Shown here: piece by piece, positions 28,199 through 37,292 of the stretch
Position numbering within the stretch: the first letter of the stretch is position 1
Layout of the letters: each line of letters begins with the position of its first letter
DNA from: Desulfarculales bacterium UBA696
GTDB lineage: Bacteria; Desulfobacterota; Syntrophobacteria; Syntrophobacterales; Syntrophobacteraceae
Direction: 5' to 3'
Assembly (NCBI GenBank): GCA_002298995.1
Contig: DBMO01000002.1
Location: 62,001-126,000 of the forward strand
Length of the DNA stretch: 64,000 nucleotides
Position numbers and translations under genes: made by a program
Notes under the pieces: generated by a model
Databases searched by the model: none
Seen by the model: the letters and a program-made list of their open reading frames with translations, nothing else
What the model was told of the DNA's origin: nothing

Positions 28199-29623
28199 TT
28201 ACTTTTTGCTCTTGATGGGTGATTCCTTCTTATTGCTCTCGAGCTGCTTGAGGGCCGCGGTTATCTCCTCGATTTTGGCCGGGGAGTCCAATATGCTGGC
28301 CTTCGCCTTCTTGTAGTGCATTATGGCAAGATTCCAATTCAGCATATGTTCGTAATAGCGGCCGAGGTAGTAGTGGGCCATCCCGATGCGATTTACCTGC
28401 CCCAGCAGCACACCAAGCTGGTAGTCCACCCCGGGGAACATCGCCGAGAGTTCCTCGATATTCATCAGGTGGTCGATGGCTTCATCTTTTTGCCCCGTTT
28501 CCTGGAGTACAACGGCCAGTCTATAGTGCACTATGGAGGCGGAAGGGTCGAGAACGAGCGCGGATTCGAATGTCTTCCTCGCCTCCTGCAGCCTTCCCAG
28601 CCGGTAGTATATGTCTCCAAGCGAACTGAGCACGAACGGGGACTGTGTCTGACGGGCGGCCTCCAGAAGCAGGCGCAGGGCTTCGGCCATATTGCCCTGG
28701 CGGGCGTGGAAACGGCCCATTCCGAATATAGCCGCTTTGTCGCCTTTTTCCATGCCCGACCGGAACTTTTCGAATGCTTTGGCCTGGTCGGTGTGATCGG
28801 CTATAAGTGCAGCCTGGAGTAGCGGGAAATCACCCACCGTGTCCCGTTGCTTTTTAGGCGATGACTTGTCTTTCGCCATATCGTCCAGGTATAGGACGCG
28901 CTCGCCCAAGTTGGGATGAGTCGAGAGATAGCTTGGCACGTTCGACGATCCAGTCCACTTGATCTGATCCATTTTGTGCATGATCGTGGCCATGTCTTTT
29001 GGATCATACCCGGCAGCGCAGAGGTACCTGAAGCCCAGCTGGTCGGCTTCCATTTCATGAGCGCGGCTGTAAGCCAGCATCGCTGACTGGGATACCGCCA
29101 TGCTGCCTGCCGCCACCGCGGGTCCAGCCCCTCCCCCCAGGAAGATCGCCCCGATCATCCCCGCTACGGCCGCCACGCTGAATATCTTGGCTTCATCGAG
29201 GGTCCTGTGAATATGCCGGGCCTGGATGTGCGCGAGTTCATGGGCGAAAATACTGGCAAGCTGGCCTTCATTCGACATCATTTCAATCAGGCCACGGTAT
29301 ATGAAGATATACCCGCCAGGGATCGCAAATGCATTTGGTACAGATTGATCCACCACGAAAAATTGATATTGGTAAGTGGTCGGTCCGACCTCTTTTACAA
29401 TCCGGTTCCCCACACCGCGGATATATGTGAGAACATCGCCGTCCTCGACTAGAGGCATTTTTCTTCTGATGATCTCAAGGACCTGGCGTCCTACCTGCTT
29501 TTCGTCGCTGAGGCTCAGAGCGCTTGCCGTACCGCTCGGAATCACCGCCGCCAGCGCAATAAAAAGCGTGGTAAAAACCGCGGTAGTTTTGATCCTGTTG
29601 CGGGAGAAAACAGGTAAGAGCAT
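28199..29623 (-). CDS. M48-family metalloprotease with TPR domain (BepA/YfgC-like)
   Basis: A 474-residue exported zinc protease. After the signal peptide (about 1-35) come the M48 domain with HELAHIQARH near residue 126 (HExxH), the third zinc ligand Glu in YSRAHEMEADQLGFRY, and an inserted hydrophobic hairpin (VAAVAGMIGAIFLGGG). TPR repeats follow from ~270 to the end. BepA of E. coli cleaves or chaperones stalled LptD at the Bam complex, so a like role in outer-membrane quality control is reasonable. The start at 29623 lies eight bases after the rsfS stop; the open frame upstream runs through rsfS in another frame and is rejected. Last gene of the proB operon. Confidence 0.9.
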   Translation of the reverse strand: MLLPVFSRNRIKTTAVFTTLFIALAAVIPSGTASALSLSDEKQVGRQVLEIIRRKMPLVEDGDVLTYIRGVGNRIVKEVGPTTYQYQFFVVDQSVPNAFAIPGGYIFIYRGLIEMMSNEGQLASIFAHELAHIQARHIHRTLDEAKIFSVAAVAGMIGAIFLGGGAGPAVAAGSMAVSQSAMLAYSRAHEMEADQLGFRYLCAAGYDPKDMATIMHKMDQIKWTGSSNVPSYLSTHPNLGERVLYLDDMAKDKSSPKKQRDTVGDFPLLQAALIADHTDQAKAFEKFRSGMEKGDKAAIFGMGRFHARQGNMAEALRLLLEAARQTQSPFVLSSLGDIYYRLGRLQEARKTFESALVLDPSASIVHYRLAVVLQETGQKDEAIDHLMNIEELSAMFPGVDYQLGVLLGQVNRIGMAHYYLGRYYEHMLNWNLAIMHYKKAKASILDSPAKIEEITAALKQLESNKKESPIKSKK

Positions 29624-29631
29624 CCCTTCGA

Positions 29632-30075
29632 TTACCTCGATTCCCTCTTTTCGAGATCTTCGTCCGGCCCATCCTCCGGGTCCACCCTCGATGCTTGGGA
29701 CCACAGGCTTTCCAGATCGTAGAAAGAGCGCACCGGTTCGTAAAAAATGTGGATAATTATGTCCCCGTAGTCCATCAAGACCCAGTGGCCCTCGCGTTTG
29801 CCTTCCACACCCAGAGGCCTTACCCCGGTTTCCCTGAGGGCACTCTCGACATTTTCGGCTATGCTCTGAACCTGCCGGCTCGACTTTCCGCTGCAAATGA
29901 TAAAATAATCGGCAAAGGAGGAAAACCCCGAAACGTCAAGAACCAGCAGGTCGAGTGCCTTAAACCGCAACGCCTCGCGCGCAAAGGCAATTGCCCTGTT
30001 CTCTCTCTTCGTCAACTTCTCGGTCTTTTTCCCGTTGCCGCCATTTGTCCCCGCCACCTTTGTCGGGTCAGCCAT
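29632..30075 (-). CDS. rsfS: ribosomal silencing factor RsfS (Iojap)
   Basis: RsfS binds ribosomal protein uL14 and blocks subunit joining when nutrients are short. The 147 residues contain the family core: LDVSGFSSFADYFIICSGKSSRQVQSIA and GHWVLMDYGDIIIHIF. A charged N-terminal extension of about 25 residues (NGGNGKKTEKLTKREN) and an acidic tail flank it. The ATG at 30075 is preferred to the frame's outermost start at 30189, which would overlap nadD. It lies 16 bases after nadD, the usual nadD-rsfS pairing. Confidence 0.95.
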   Translation of the reverse strand: MADPTKVAGTNGGNGKKTEKLTKRENRAIAFAREALRFKALDLLVLDVSGFSSFADYFIICSGKSSRQVQSIAENVESALRETGVRPLGVEGKREGHWVLMDYGDIIIHIFYEPVRSFYDLESLWSQASRVDPEDGPDEDLEKRESR

Positions 30076-30091
30076 TCTTTCGGTTTCTCCC

Positions 30092-30754
30092 TTAATTCCT
30101 CCCACCGCCTCTGTAAAGTTCCCCGTCAAGAATATAACTCTCTGCTTCCGGGGGAACCAGATAGCGTATGGACCGCCCCTGGGCGGCAAGTTTTCGGATC
30201 CTGGTGCTCGAAATATCCAACCGCGTGTTTCGAAGATAATAAACCGTGAACATCTCGGGGTGGATGAAACTCCCCGTTTCCGGGTCCATTCTGAAGTCGG
30301 CCGAAATGCGCCGGGTGAGATAATCCTCTACGTCGGCCTCGCCGAACCCCGGCCTTCTTAAAATTACCATCCTGGCAAGATGGAAAATTTCCCTGAACTT
30401 GTACCAGGTATCAACCTCCAGAAAAGCGTCAAGGCCTATGAGAAAAAACAGCTCTGAGCCAGGGAACTCCTCGTTCAATCCGCGCAGGGAATTCACCGTG
30501 TACGATTTTCCGGCAAACCCGCGCTCGATTTCCGAAATCCCGAATCGCGGATTTTTGGAGATCGAGAGTTGGAGAATCCTCAACCGGTGCTCGAATGCCG
30601 ACAATTCACATCCCGGCTTATGAGGAGGATCGGCCGACGGAACGAAAAGGACCCTGTCCAGATCGAGCAGATCGATTGCTTCTTCGGCTGCCCTCAAGTG
30701 CCCAAGGTGCACGGGATCGAATGTTCCCCCCAGTATCCCAAGCCGTCGCTTCAT
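30092..30754 (-). CDS. nadD: nicotinate-nucleotide adenylyltransferase
   Basis: It adenylates nicotinate mononucleotide to deamido-NAD in NAD synthesis. The 220-residue protein opens MKRRLGILGGTFDPVHLGHL, the nucleotidyltransferase GGxFxPxHxGH motif, and has the ISSTRIR motif near the C-terminus. FVPSADPPHKP and FFLIGLDAFLE are NadD features. The start at 30754 has AAGGGG upstream; 67 further in-frame codons are not conserved. It follows proA by 46 bases in the minus-strand operon. Confidence 0.96.
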   Translation of the reverse strand: MKRRLGILGGTFDPVHLGHLRAAEEAIDLLDLDRVLFVPSADPPHKPGCELSAFEHRLRILQLSISKNPRFGISEIERGFAGKSYTVNSLRGLNEEFPGSELFFLIGLDAFLEVDTWYKFREIFHLARMVILRRPGFGEADVEDYLTRRISADFRMDPETGSFIHPEMFTVYYLRNTRLDISSTRIRKLAAQGRSIRYLVPPEAESYILDGELYRGGGRN

Positions 30755-30800
30755 CCCCTTTTCGGCCCCCGCTCCATTTCCCATATCCTTTGGCTGTTTC

Positions 30801-32051
30801 TCAGCTCCGAAGCTGGCCGTTTCCAAAAGCAATAAACTTGGTGGTGGTGAGTTCCTCGATTCCCATGGGTCCGAACGCATGCAGGCGCGAGGTCGAGATG
30901 CCGATCTCCGCGCCGAGGCCCAACTGAAACCCGTCATTGAAGCGGGTGGAAGCATTCACCAGCACCAGGGAAGACTGTACTTCCTGGATGAACCGGTGCG
31001 CCCTCTCGAAGTTTTCGGTGATGATGGCCTCGGTGTGCATCGAACCATACCGCGTTATGTGCCGGATGGCCTCATCCATGTCGGGAACCACGCGGACCGC
31101 AAGTATCAGGTCCAGGTATTCCGCGTACCAGTCCTCCTCAGTCGCCGCGACGCACTCCGGGATAATTGCGCGCGTTTTTTCGCACCCCCGGATCTCGACT
31201 CCCACCGAGCGCAACTGCCGCGCCGCCACAGGCAGAAAATCCGGCGCTATTTTCTCGTGCACCAGCAGAGTCTCCATCGCGTTGCAGGTTGCCGGCCGCT
31301 GCGCCTTTGCATTAAGACATATATCGACGCCCATTTTGATGTCTGCATCAGAGTCCACAAAGATGTGGCAAACTCCCTTGTAATGCTTCAAAACGGGCAT
31401 CCGGGCATTTTGGGCTACAAACCTTATAAGATCCTCCCCACCCCGGGGTATCATTACATCAACGTATTCTTCGAGGCTAAGCAAATCGAGCACCGCCTGG
31501 CGATCGGTCGTCTCGACGAACTGTACGGCATCCTCGGGAAGACCCGCTTCTTTGAGCGATTCGCGAAGGATTGCCGCAAGACGGCTGTTCGAGTGAAACG
31601 CTTCCGACCCGCCGCGCAGAATCACTGCATTGCCCGCCTTTATGCAAAGTGCCGCCGCGTCGACAGTGACATTTGGCCGGGATTCGTAGACAATTCCGAT
31701 AACGCCAAGGGGGATTCGCATTTTCCCAACGCGCAGCCCGTTTGGACGGGTCCACATCCGCGTGACCTCGCCCACGGGGTCGGGAAGAAGGGCCACTTCC
31801 CGAAGCCCGCTAACCATCTCGTCAAGTACCTTTTCGCTGATGGTCAGCCGCTCGACCTTCGCTTTGCCCAGCCCTTTGGCAGCCGCGTCATCGAGGTCCC
31901 CGCGGTTTGCCTCATATATTGACCGGCTCTCGCGCTCGATTGCCGCGGCCATTTTCTCCAGGGCCTCCCGCTTGCGGTTTGTATCGGCCTTTGCCATAAG
32001 GTGGGCGGCTTCACGGGCTTTTTTGCCCATCTCGATTATCTTTTCCCGCAT
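30801..32051 (-). CDS. proA: gamma-glutamyl phosphate reductase
   Basis: It reduces gamma-glutamyl phosphate to glutamate semialdehyde in proline synthesis. The 416-residue protein shows the aldehyde-dehydrogenase-like fold with [21 protein letters not shown], the IPRGGEDLI block, the catalytic Cys in [14 protein letters not shown], and [20 protein letters not shown]. The ATG at 32051 has GGAGG six bases upstream; an earlier ATG at 32066 overlaps the proB stop as ATGA and would add five residues. Either start implies translational coupling with proB. Confidence 0.96.
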   Translation of the reverse strand: MREKIIEMGKKAREAAHLMAKADTNRKREALEKMAAAIERESRSIYEANRGDLDDAAAKGLGKAKVERLTISEKVLDEMVSGLREVALLPDPVGEVTRMWTRPNGLRVGKMRIPLGVIGIVYESRPNVTVDAAALCIKAGNAVILRGGSEAFHSNSRLAAILRESLKEAGLPEDAVQFVETTDRQAVLDLLSLEEYVDVMIPRGGEDLIRFVAQNARMPVLKHYKGVCHIFVDSDADIKMGVDICLNAKAQRPATCNAMETLLVHEKIAPDFLPVAARQLRSVGVEIRGCEKTRAIIPECVAATEEDWYAEYLDLILAVRVVPDMDEAIRHITRYGSMHTEAIITENFERAHRFIQEVQSSLVLVNASTRFNDGFQLGLGAEIGISTSRLHAFGPMGIEELTTTKFIAFGNGQLRS

Positions 32052-32065
32052 AACTTCCTCCATCA

Positions 32066-33238
32066 TCAGCCTTCGGGGAGAACCACCTCGGCGGTCAGTA
32101 CGAAGTTATCCCGGTGGATGACCTCGTCAGAGTGCTTGTACCCGATCAGACCCTCTATTTCTTCGCTGTGCCGGCCCTTTATCGCATCTATTTCGGTCGA
32201 TTTATAGTTGGTAAGGCCGACCCCGATTACATTCCCATGATTGTCGATGCAGCGCACCGGCGCCCCAACGCCGAAACTGCCCCTCACCTTGCGGATGCCG
32301 ATCGGCAGAAGCGATGTGCCGCGCTTCAAAAGGGCTGTAACCGCCCCTTCATCCAGGGTTAGATCTCCCGCCGGTTTGGGCAGGCTTGCCAGCCAGACTT
32401 TCTTCCCCTGGTAGGCGCGCTCCCTCGGGAGAAAAAGGGTCCCGAGCGGTTCGCCCGCAAACAGGCGCAAAATTATATCCCGCTCGCGCCCGGGGGCGAT
32501 AACCATCGGAATTCCCGAGGCCAGGCATTTTTTTGCCGCGTTGACCTTGCTCAGCATCCCGCCCGTTCCGACCACTCCAGAGGTAGGCGCCGCGCAGGCA
32601 ACCACCTTCGCATCCACCCTGGGCACCAGCGAAATGAGGCGTGCAGTTGGGTTGAGGCGTGGATCGCAGTCATAGAGGCCCTCGGTGTCGGTGAGGTTAA
32701 TCACCAGATCGGCCCCTACAAGGCCCGCGATTGCCGCCGAAAGCTGATCGTTGTCTCCGAATTTTATCTCATCGACTACCACGGTGTCATTTTCGTTAAT
32801 GATCGGCAGAATTCCCCACGAGAGCAGCGTTTCCAGCGCATTTCTCGCATTGAGATACCGGTGCCGGTGAGCAAGGTCCTCACTGGTCAAGAGCACCTGG
32901 GCCACGAGCAGGTCGTATTTGTCGAATGCCGCTTCCCAGGCTTCCATCAAAACACCCTGACCCACCGCTGCCGTGGCCTGCTTTTGGGGAATTGTCCGCG
33001 GCCGCTCGCCAAGGCCGATCTTTCGCACACCCGATGCAACGGCCCCCGAGGAAACGACCAGCACGTCCAGTCCCGAATTGCGCTGGCGCAGTTCCGCGAT
33101 CTGATCGCTCAGGCGGTGGACCATTACTCGGTTAAGACCCTTGGGCCCCGTCAGCACCGCGCTGCCCACTTTTATCAGCACGCGCCTGCAACGGCCGAAA
33201 ACATCTATTTGATGCCGGGCATCTTGCAAACTGTCCAT
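32066..33238 (-). CDS. proB: glutamate 5-kinase with PUA domain
   Basis: It phosphorylates glutamate in the first proline step. The 390 residues hold an amino-acid kinase domain ([61 protein letters not shown]) and a C-terminal PUA domain (about 290-370: [20 protein letters not shown]), as in E. coli ProB. Feedback inhibition by proline is usual in the family. It is the first gene seen of the operon proB-proA-nadD-rsfS-M48 protease. In relatives obgE often precedes it, but here the upstream neighbour is divergent. Confidence 0.96.
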   Translation of the reverse strand: MDSLQDARHQIDVFGRCRRVLIKVGSAVLTGPKGLNRVMVHRLSDQIAELRQRNSGLDVLVVSSGAVASGVRKIGLGERPRTIPQKQATAAVGQGVLMEAWEAAFDKYDLLVAQVLLTSEDLAHRHRYLNARNALETLLSWGILPIINENDTVVVDEIKFGDNDQLSAAIAGLVGADLVINLTDTEGLYDCDPRLNPTARLISLVPRVDAKVVACAAPTSGVVGTGGMLSKVNAAKKCLASGIPMVIAPGRERDIILRLFAGEPLGTLFLPRERAYQGKKVWLASLPKPAGDLTLDEGAVTALLKRGTSLLPIGIRKVRGSFGVGAPVRCIDNHGNVIGVGLTNYKSTEIDAIKGRHSEEIEGLIGYKHSDEVIHRDNFVLTAEVVLPEG

Positions 33239-33564
33239 TGATTCCTTAAAAATGAGTTAGAGGTTTATTAATCGGCAAATCTCTTGCCCAATGTTCACCA
33301 TTTCAAAAATTCCGCCGCCGGGAACAATTGATAAAGCCTGTGTTGGAGCCCGAGAGCGGGATCGGTTCCGCGTAAGTATCACTCAATCGCGCTAAGCCGA
33401 GGATATGACTCTCTATCATATTCTCAAAAGCTGATTTTTACAATGCGCTGCCCGGCAAAATCAGTCCACTGGTTTTGGCAGGGGCGGGCCCGCAAATCAC
33501 TGCGGTCAATTTGCCTTTTTTTGCCGTAAATTCCAACAGTTATTTTTCCAGCCGAGACAAGTGC
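33239..33564. other. 326-base divergent promoter region
   Basis: It lies between proB (minus) and the NarL-type kinase gene (plus). Promoters for both should lie here. I saw no repeat, RNA gene or clear box. Confidence 0.4.
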
Positions 33565-34566
33565 ATGAACCTGCCGGTCGATACAGCCGTCGAGAGACTC
33601 CCATGGGGCCTGAAGACGCAATCGAAGAAAGCCGGGACGACGCTTTCGCTTTTGCTTTTCACCACTTCCATCGTGGTTGCGGCAGCCGCCTTAAACCTGG
33701 TCGTTTTTTTTCTGGACTATTACTACACCCCCGAGGGCACCTGGCGTGCTTACCTCCAGGTCATTTGCAGTTTTGTGGCAGTTGGGGCTTCACTTTTCTC
33801 CCTGGCTGGCTACAGATCTTTTCTAAATGCGATGGATGGGGAGAAGGAGCAGACCGAGGCTGACATTGGAGATCGACTCTTGAAAAACATATTGCTCCAC
33901 AGCGAGGAAATCCGACAAATCCGTGCTCGCCTGGAGGAGGTCGAAGAGACTGAGAGGAAGCGGTTTGCTGCCGAGTTGCACGACGATGTCGGCCAAAACC
34001 TCACCGCGCTCAGCCTCAATCTAAACGCGATATTGCCCCGGCTTTCGGTCCAGGGTGAGATCCAAGCCCGCCTGAATGATTCGCTGAAACTTCTCGAAGA
34101 TACGACCGCCCGCATCAGGGGAGTTATGGCCGACCTGCGTCCGCCAGGTCTCGATGAATACGGCCTGAACGGGGCCATTTCCTGGTTTTCCGAGCAATTC
34201 AGAAGACGTACCGGCATAAGGCTTGACGCGATTGTAGACGTCAAAGGTCCGCGCCCCTCCCCCGCCGTTGAAAGGGCTTTTTTCCGCATCGCCCAGGAGG
34301 CGCTCAATAATGTCGCCCGCCACTCCGGGGCGCGGAATGCTTCACTGGTGCTGGACGGATCCGGGGACAACCCGCGGATGCTGATCTCCGATGATGGACG
34401 CGGCTTCGACATCGAAAAAGTCGGCAAAAACAGCGAGGCCCGATGGGGATTGGAGATAATGCGGGAACGCGCGGAAATGATGGGTGCATCCTTGAAAATT
34501 GAATCGAAGGAAGGCGCTGGGACGCGCGTCTCAGTGGAGTGGTCCCATGAAAGAGAAAGCGATTAA
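33565..34566 (+). CDS. NarL-type sensor histidine kinase (HisKA_3)
   Basis: A 333-residue kinase. Two N-terminal transmembrane helices enclose only about a dozen residues (DYYYTPEGTWRA), so sensing is within the membrane or cytoplasm. A coiled coil (about 95-140) leads to the HisKA_3 domain with AELHDDVGQNLTAL (phospho-His) and DLRPPGLDEYGL, then HATPase_c with FRIAQEALNNVARHSGA and ISDDGRGFD. I start at 33565 (MNLPVDT); 30 upstream codons are open but unconserved. It overlaps the next gene by 20 bases, marking a two-component pair. Confidence 0.9.
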   Translation: MNLPVDTAVERLPWGLKTQSKKAGTTLSLLLFTTSIVVAAAALNLVVFFLDYYYTPEGTWRAYLQVICSFVAVGASLFSLAGYRSFLNAMDGEKEQTEADIGDRLLKNILLHSEEIRQIRARLEEVEETERKRFAAELHDDVGQNLTALSLNLNAILPRLSVQGEIQARLNDSLKLLEDTTARIRGVMADLRPPGLDEYGLNGAISWFSEQFRRRTGIRLDAIVDVKGPRPSPAVERAFFRIAQEALNNVARHSGARNASLVLDGSGDNPRMLISDDGRGFDIEKVGKNSEARWGLEIMRERAEMMGASLKIESKEGAGTRVSVEWSHERESD

Positions 34567-35203
34567 GGTTTTCCTGGTCGACGATCATGCGGTGGTTCGT
34601 GACGGGCTGCGCCTGCTGCTCGAGTCGGAAGGCGACATGGAGGTCCTTGGAGATGCCGCCAACGGGCGTGAAGCCGTTCAAAAGGTATCCATGCTCAAGC
34701 CCGATGTGGTCATAATGGATATCGCAATGCCTGAGTTGAACGGCATCGATGCTATCCAGCAGATAAAGAAGCGGCAGTCCTCCGTTCAGATCCTGGTGCT
34801 ATCAATGCATTCGAGCCCCGAGCATGTCTTTAGGGCTTTCAGGGCCGGCGCCCATGGTTATCTGCTAAAGGAATCGGCTGGAAGAGAACTGAAAGATGCC
34901 GTTCGCGCGGTTAGCGGCGGCCTGCATTACATCAGCAACACCATCGCAGACATAATGGCCGGCAGCCACATCCAGCGGCAAAGCGGCCACGCCGGCCCCC
35001 TGGACCGCCTCAGCATGCGCGAGCGGGAGGTTCTTCAGTTGGTCGTCGAAGGACACTCCAGCTCCGAGATCGCGGAATATCTGGATATTTCGGTTAAAAC
35101 CGTGGAAACCTACCGCAACCGCCTCATGCAAAAGCTTGCAATATCGGACATCCCCGGCCTGGTAAAGTTCGCAATATCGAGCGGGCTTGTGGTTCTTGAA
35201 TAG
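34547..35203 (+). CDS. LuxR/NarL-family response regulator
   Basis: A 218-residue regulator. The receiver (1-120) has FLVDDHAVVRDGL, phospho-Asp in VVIMDIAMPELNG and Lys in YLLKESAG. The C-terminal LuxR-type HTH is LSMREREVLQLVVEGHSSSEIAEYLDISVKTVETYRNRLMQKL. It starts at 34547 inside the kinase gene; the longer open frame from 34499 is not conserved. It pairs with the HisKA_3 kinase. An AT-rich long palindrome follows its stop, as it does after the similar regulator at 52650-53303. Confidence 0.93.
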   Translation: MKEKAIKVFLVDDHAVVRDGLRLLLESEGDMEVLGDAANGREAVQKVSMLKPDVVIMDIAMPELNGIDAIQQIKKRQSSVQILVLSMHSSPEHVFRAFRAGAHGYLLKESAGRELKDAVRAVSGGLHYISNTIADIMAGSHIQRQSGHAGPLDRLSMREREVLQLVVEGHSSSEIAEYLDISVKTVETYRNRLMQKLAISDIPGLVKFAISSGLVVLE

Positions 35204-35207
35204 AATT

Positions 35208-35312
35208 GAGAGATTTAGGAATTTAGGAATTTCGGAAATTAGAGAACGGGGGACTTGGGATACTCCTCATTTTCAATCCCTGAAATCCTCAATTCCTAAA
35301 TTCCTTCCCCCC
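35208..35312. repeat. long AT-rich inverted repeat D (copy 1), possible terminator
   Basis: Tandem AGGAATTT units near 35215-35240 are mirrored by TTCCTAAATTCC text near 35291-35305, enclosing a GGGGGACTTGGG centre. A similar structure follows the LuxR-type gene at 53.3 kb. It could end transcription of the two-component genes, or it may be a dispersed element. Confidence 0.55.
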
Positions 35313-35405
35313 GACGTAAAATCCTGCTATTTCAGCTAAAATGTGAAATGGATAATTTACTGCTGTAATGCAGGAGAAGATTACGGGGCTGGTGGGCGTC
35401 AGGGA

Positions 35406-36245
35406 ATGATTCGGATAGAAAATCTCACTAAAAAGTACAACCGCACCGAAGCACTCAAGGGCGTAAGCCTTCACGTGCCCGCGGGAGAGCTTTTCGCTTA
35501 TTTGGGTCCAAATGGCTCGGGCAAGACCACTACTATCAAAATCCTCACTGGTCTTGCGGTTCCCACCTCCGGGGAGGCATGGCTCCACGGATACCATATC
35601 GGAAGGCAGAGTATCGAGGCCAAGCGGCAGTGCGGCTTGGTCCCGCAGAACATCAATCTCGATAACGAATTAACCGTTTACGAAAACCTCGATCTCCATG
35701 GAAAACTTTTCCAGATGCCCAAACGGGAGCGTGCCGCCAAAATAGCGGAGCTTCTCGAATACGTCGATGCCGCGGACAGGAAAGACAGTCCGGCAAAGCA
35801 CCTCTCGGGCGGGCTGCGGCGAAGAATCATGATTGCGCGGGCGCTTATGCACTCGCCCAAAATTCTTTTCCTCGACGAGCCCACGGCGGGCCTGGACCCG
35901 GCGATCCGCCGGCGCATCTGGTCGCTTGTAAAAAAGATCCAGCAAGGCGGAGCGACGATTTTTCTCACCACCCATTACATAGAGGAGGCGGAATTTCTGG
36001 CAGACCGCGTGGCCTTCCTGGACGAGGGGAAAATAGTGGCGCTCGATATGCCGCAAAATCTCATGGACAGGCTGGGTGCCTGGGCGCTCGACAGGATCGA
36101 GAACGGCGCGATGCAAACGCGCTATTTTAGGGACCGGGACGAAGCCAACAGATCCATCGGGGGGCAGGATGACAGCTTCTCGGTTCGCCGCGTGAACCTC
36201 GAGGACGTCTTTATTTCCTTTACCGGCAAGAAGGTTCAGCCATGA
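35406..36245 (+). CDS. ABC-2 transporter ATP-binding protein (NodI/DrrA-like)
   Basis: A 279-residue ATPase. Walker A is LGPNGSGKTTTIK, the Q-loop is in VPQNINLDNELTV, the signature is LSGGLRRRIMIARAL (GG variant LSGGL), and Walker B is ILFLDEPTAGLDP with a switch His in TTHYIEEAE. The last ~60 residues are an extension seen in DrrA/CcmA-like exporters. The ATG at 35406 begins MIRIENLTKKY; 21 upstream codons in frame are unlike the family. It overlaps the permease gene by four bases (ATGA). The exported substrate is unknown. Confidence 0.92.
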   Translation: MIRIENLTKKYNRTEALKGVSLHVPAGELFAYLGPNGSGKTTTIKILTGLAVPTSGEAWLHGYHIGRQSIEAKRQCGLVPQNINLDNELTVYENLDLHGKLFQMPKRERAAKIAELLEYVDAADRKDSPAKHLSGGLRRRIMIARALMHSPKILFLDEPTAGLDPAIRRRIWSLVKKIQQGGATIFLTTHYIEEAEFLADRVAFLDEGKIVALDMPQNLMDRLGAWALDRIENGAMQTRYFRDRDEANRSIGGQDDSFSVRRVNLEDVFISFTGKKVQP

Positions 36246-36976
36246 GCGGCATGCTGGCGATCTATTATCGCGAAATCCTCATCCTCAGGAAGAAGTTTTT
36301 CCGCCAAATCGCCTCGATGGCGGTCAGTCCCCTGCTCTACCTTGTCGCTTTTGGCCTGGGCATGGGCCGTGACGTGCGGGTGGGCGGCCATGCCTATCTT
36401 GAATTCCTTATACCAGGCCTGGTTGCCATGAGCAGCATGGTGCAGGCGTTTGCCATCGCAAGCGAAATTAATATTGCGCGCTTTTACTGGCACATTTTCG
36501 AGGAATTTCAGGCGGCGCCAATAAGGAATATTGCATACGTTACGGGAGAAGTCCTGGCAGGTATCACGCGGGCGCTTTTTTCCACCTTAATCATCCTGGT
36601 TATTGGTTTTTTTTCAGGAGTAACGCTAGCTTACAACTTTCAATTCTGGCTTGCCGTCCTGCTGAACAGCTTCGTTTTCGCATCGCTTGCCGTCGGGCTG
36701 GCAATGCTGGTTAAATCCCACTCGGACCAGGCCCTGCTCAGCAATTTTTTTATTACTCCGATGGCTTTCCTTGGAGGGACCTTCTTCCCGGTGGACAAAA
36801 TGCCGGATTGGGCGAGAACCATTCTGCACTTTCTTCCCCTGACCCACGCATCGAGTGCTATTCGGGCAGCGGCATTCAACGAGCCTGCCGATCCTTTCTC
36901 GTATCTGCTGCTGGCCGGGCTTGGGGTAGCCCTGTTCGTCCTGGCTTTCCAGTGCGTAAACCGGGCAAGGGAGTAG
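36242..36976 (+). CDS. ABC-2 type transporter permease
   Basis: A 244-residue membrane protein with six hydrophobic segments, typical of the ABC-2 (NodJ/DrrB) fold: YYREILILRKKFFRQ amphipathic entry, LIPGLVAMSSMVQAF, and the conserved GTFFPVDKMPDWAR loop before the fifth helix. It is translationally coupled to the ATPase upstream. Together they form an exporter half that would dimerise. Candidates include polysaccharide, lipid or small-molecule export; nothing nearby decides. Confidence 0.9.
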   Translation: MSGMLAIYYREILILRKKFFRQIASMAVSPLLYLVAFGLGMGRDVRVGGHAYLEFLIPGLVAMSSMVQAFAIASEINIARFYWHIFEEFQAAPIRNIAYVTGEVLAGITRALFSTLIILVIGFFSGVTLAYNFQFWLAVLLNSFVFASLAVGLAMLVKSHSDQALLSNFFITPMAFLGGTFFPVDKMPDWARTILHFLPLTHASSAIRAAAFNEPADPFSYLLLAGLGVALFVLAFQCVNRARE

Positions 36977-37017
36977 GCGATAAACCCTGGTGGTGGGGTG
37001 CTCTTATCGAGGGCGTA

Positions 37018-37248
37018 TCAGACCTTCAACAGCCTTTTCCAGAAGACCAGCACGCCGTCTTTTCCAAAGGCGGCCTGAACGAGTTCCCAGCCCTCCCTGC
37101 CGCCTTCATTGAGAATCGATTCCATCTTCTTTATCTGGTCGGATGCTATCACCTCCAGATCGCATCTGCCTTCCTGAGAACAAAAATAGACTATCTCCCG
37201 GAATGCTTCGGCCGGATGGCTGGTGACCCGATATTCAAAAAGTTCCAT
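37018..37248 (-). CDS. small DUF4177-like protein
   Basis: A 76-residue protein, MELFEYRV at the start and GREGWELVQAAFGKDGVLVFWKR at the end. The pattern 'LNxxGxxGWELV...FWKR' is characteristic of DUF4177-type small proteins of unknown role. The ATG at 37248 has GGAGAG upstream, and the open frame to 37362 is ignored because it runs into the arsS 3' end. It lies 44 bases after the read-through end of arsS on the same strand, so it may share that transcript. Confidence 0.7.
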   Translation of the reverse strand: MELFEYRVTSHPAEAFREIVYFCSQEGRCDLEVIASDQIKKMESILNEGGREGWELVQAAFGKDGVLVFWKRLLKV

Positions 37249-37292
37249 TTTGCTCTCCTGAAGGTTTCCGGAAAAATCCGCCCAACCCACTC

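Noticed and set aside
30879..31922. 347-codon plus-strand frame opposite proA
   Set aside because: Antisense shadow of proA caused by GC-biased codon use.
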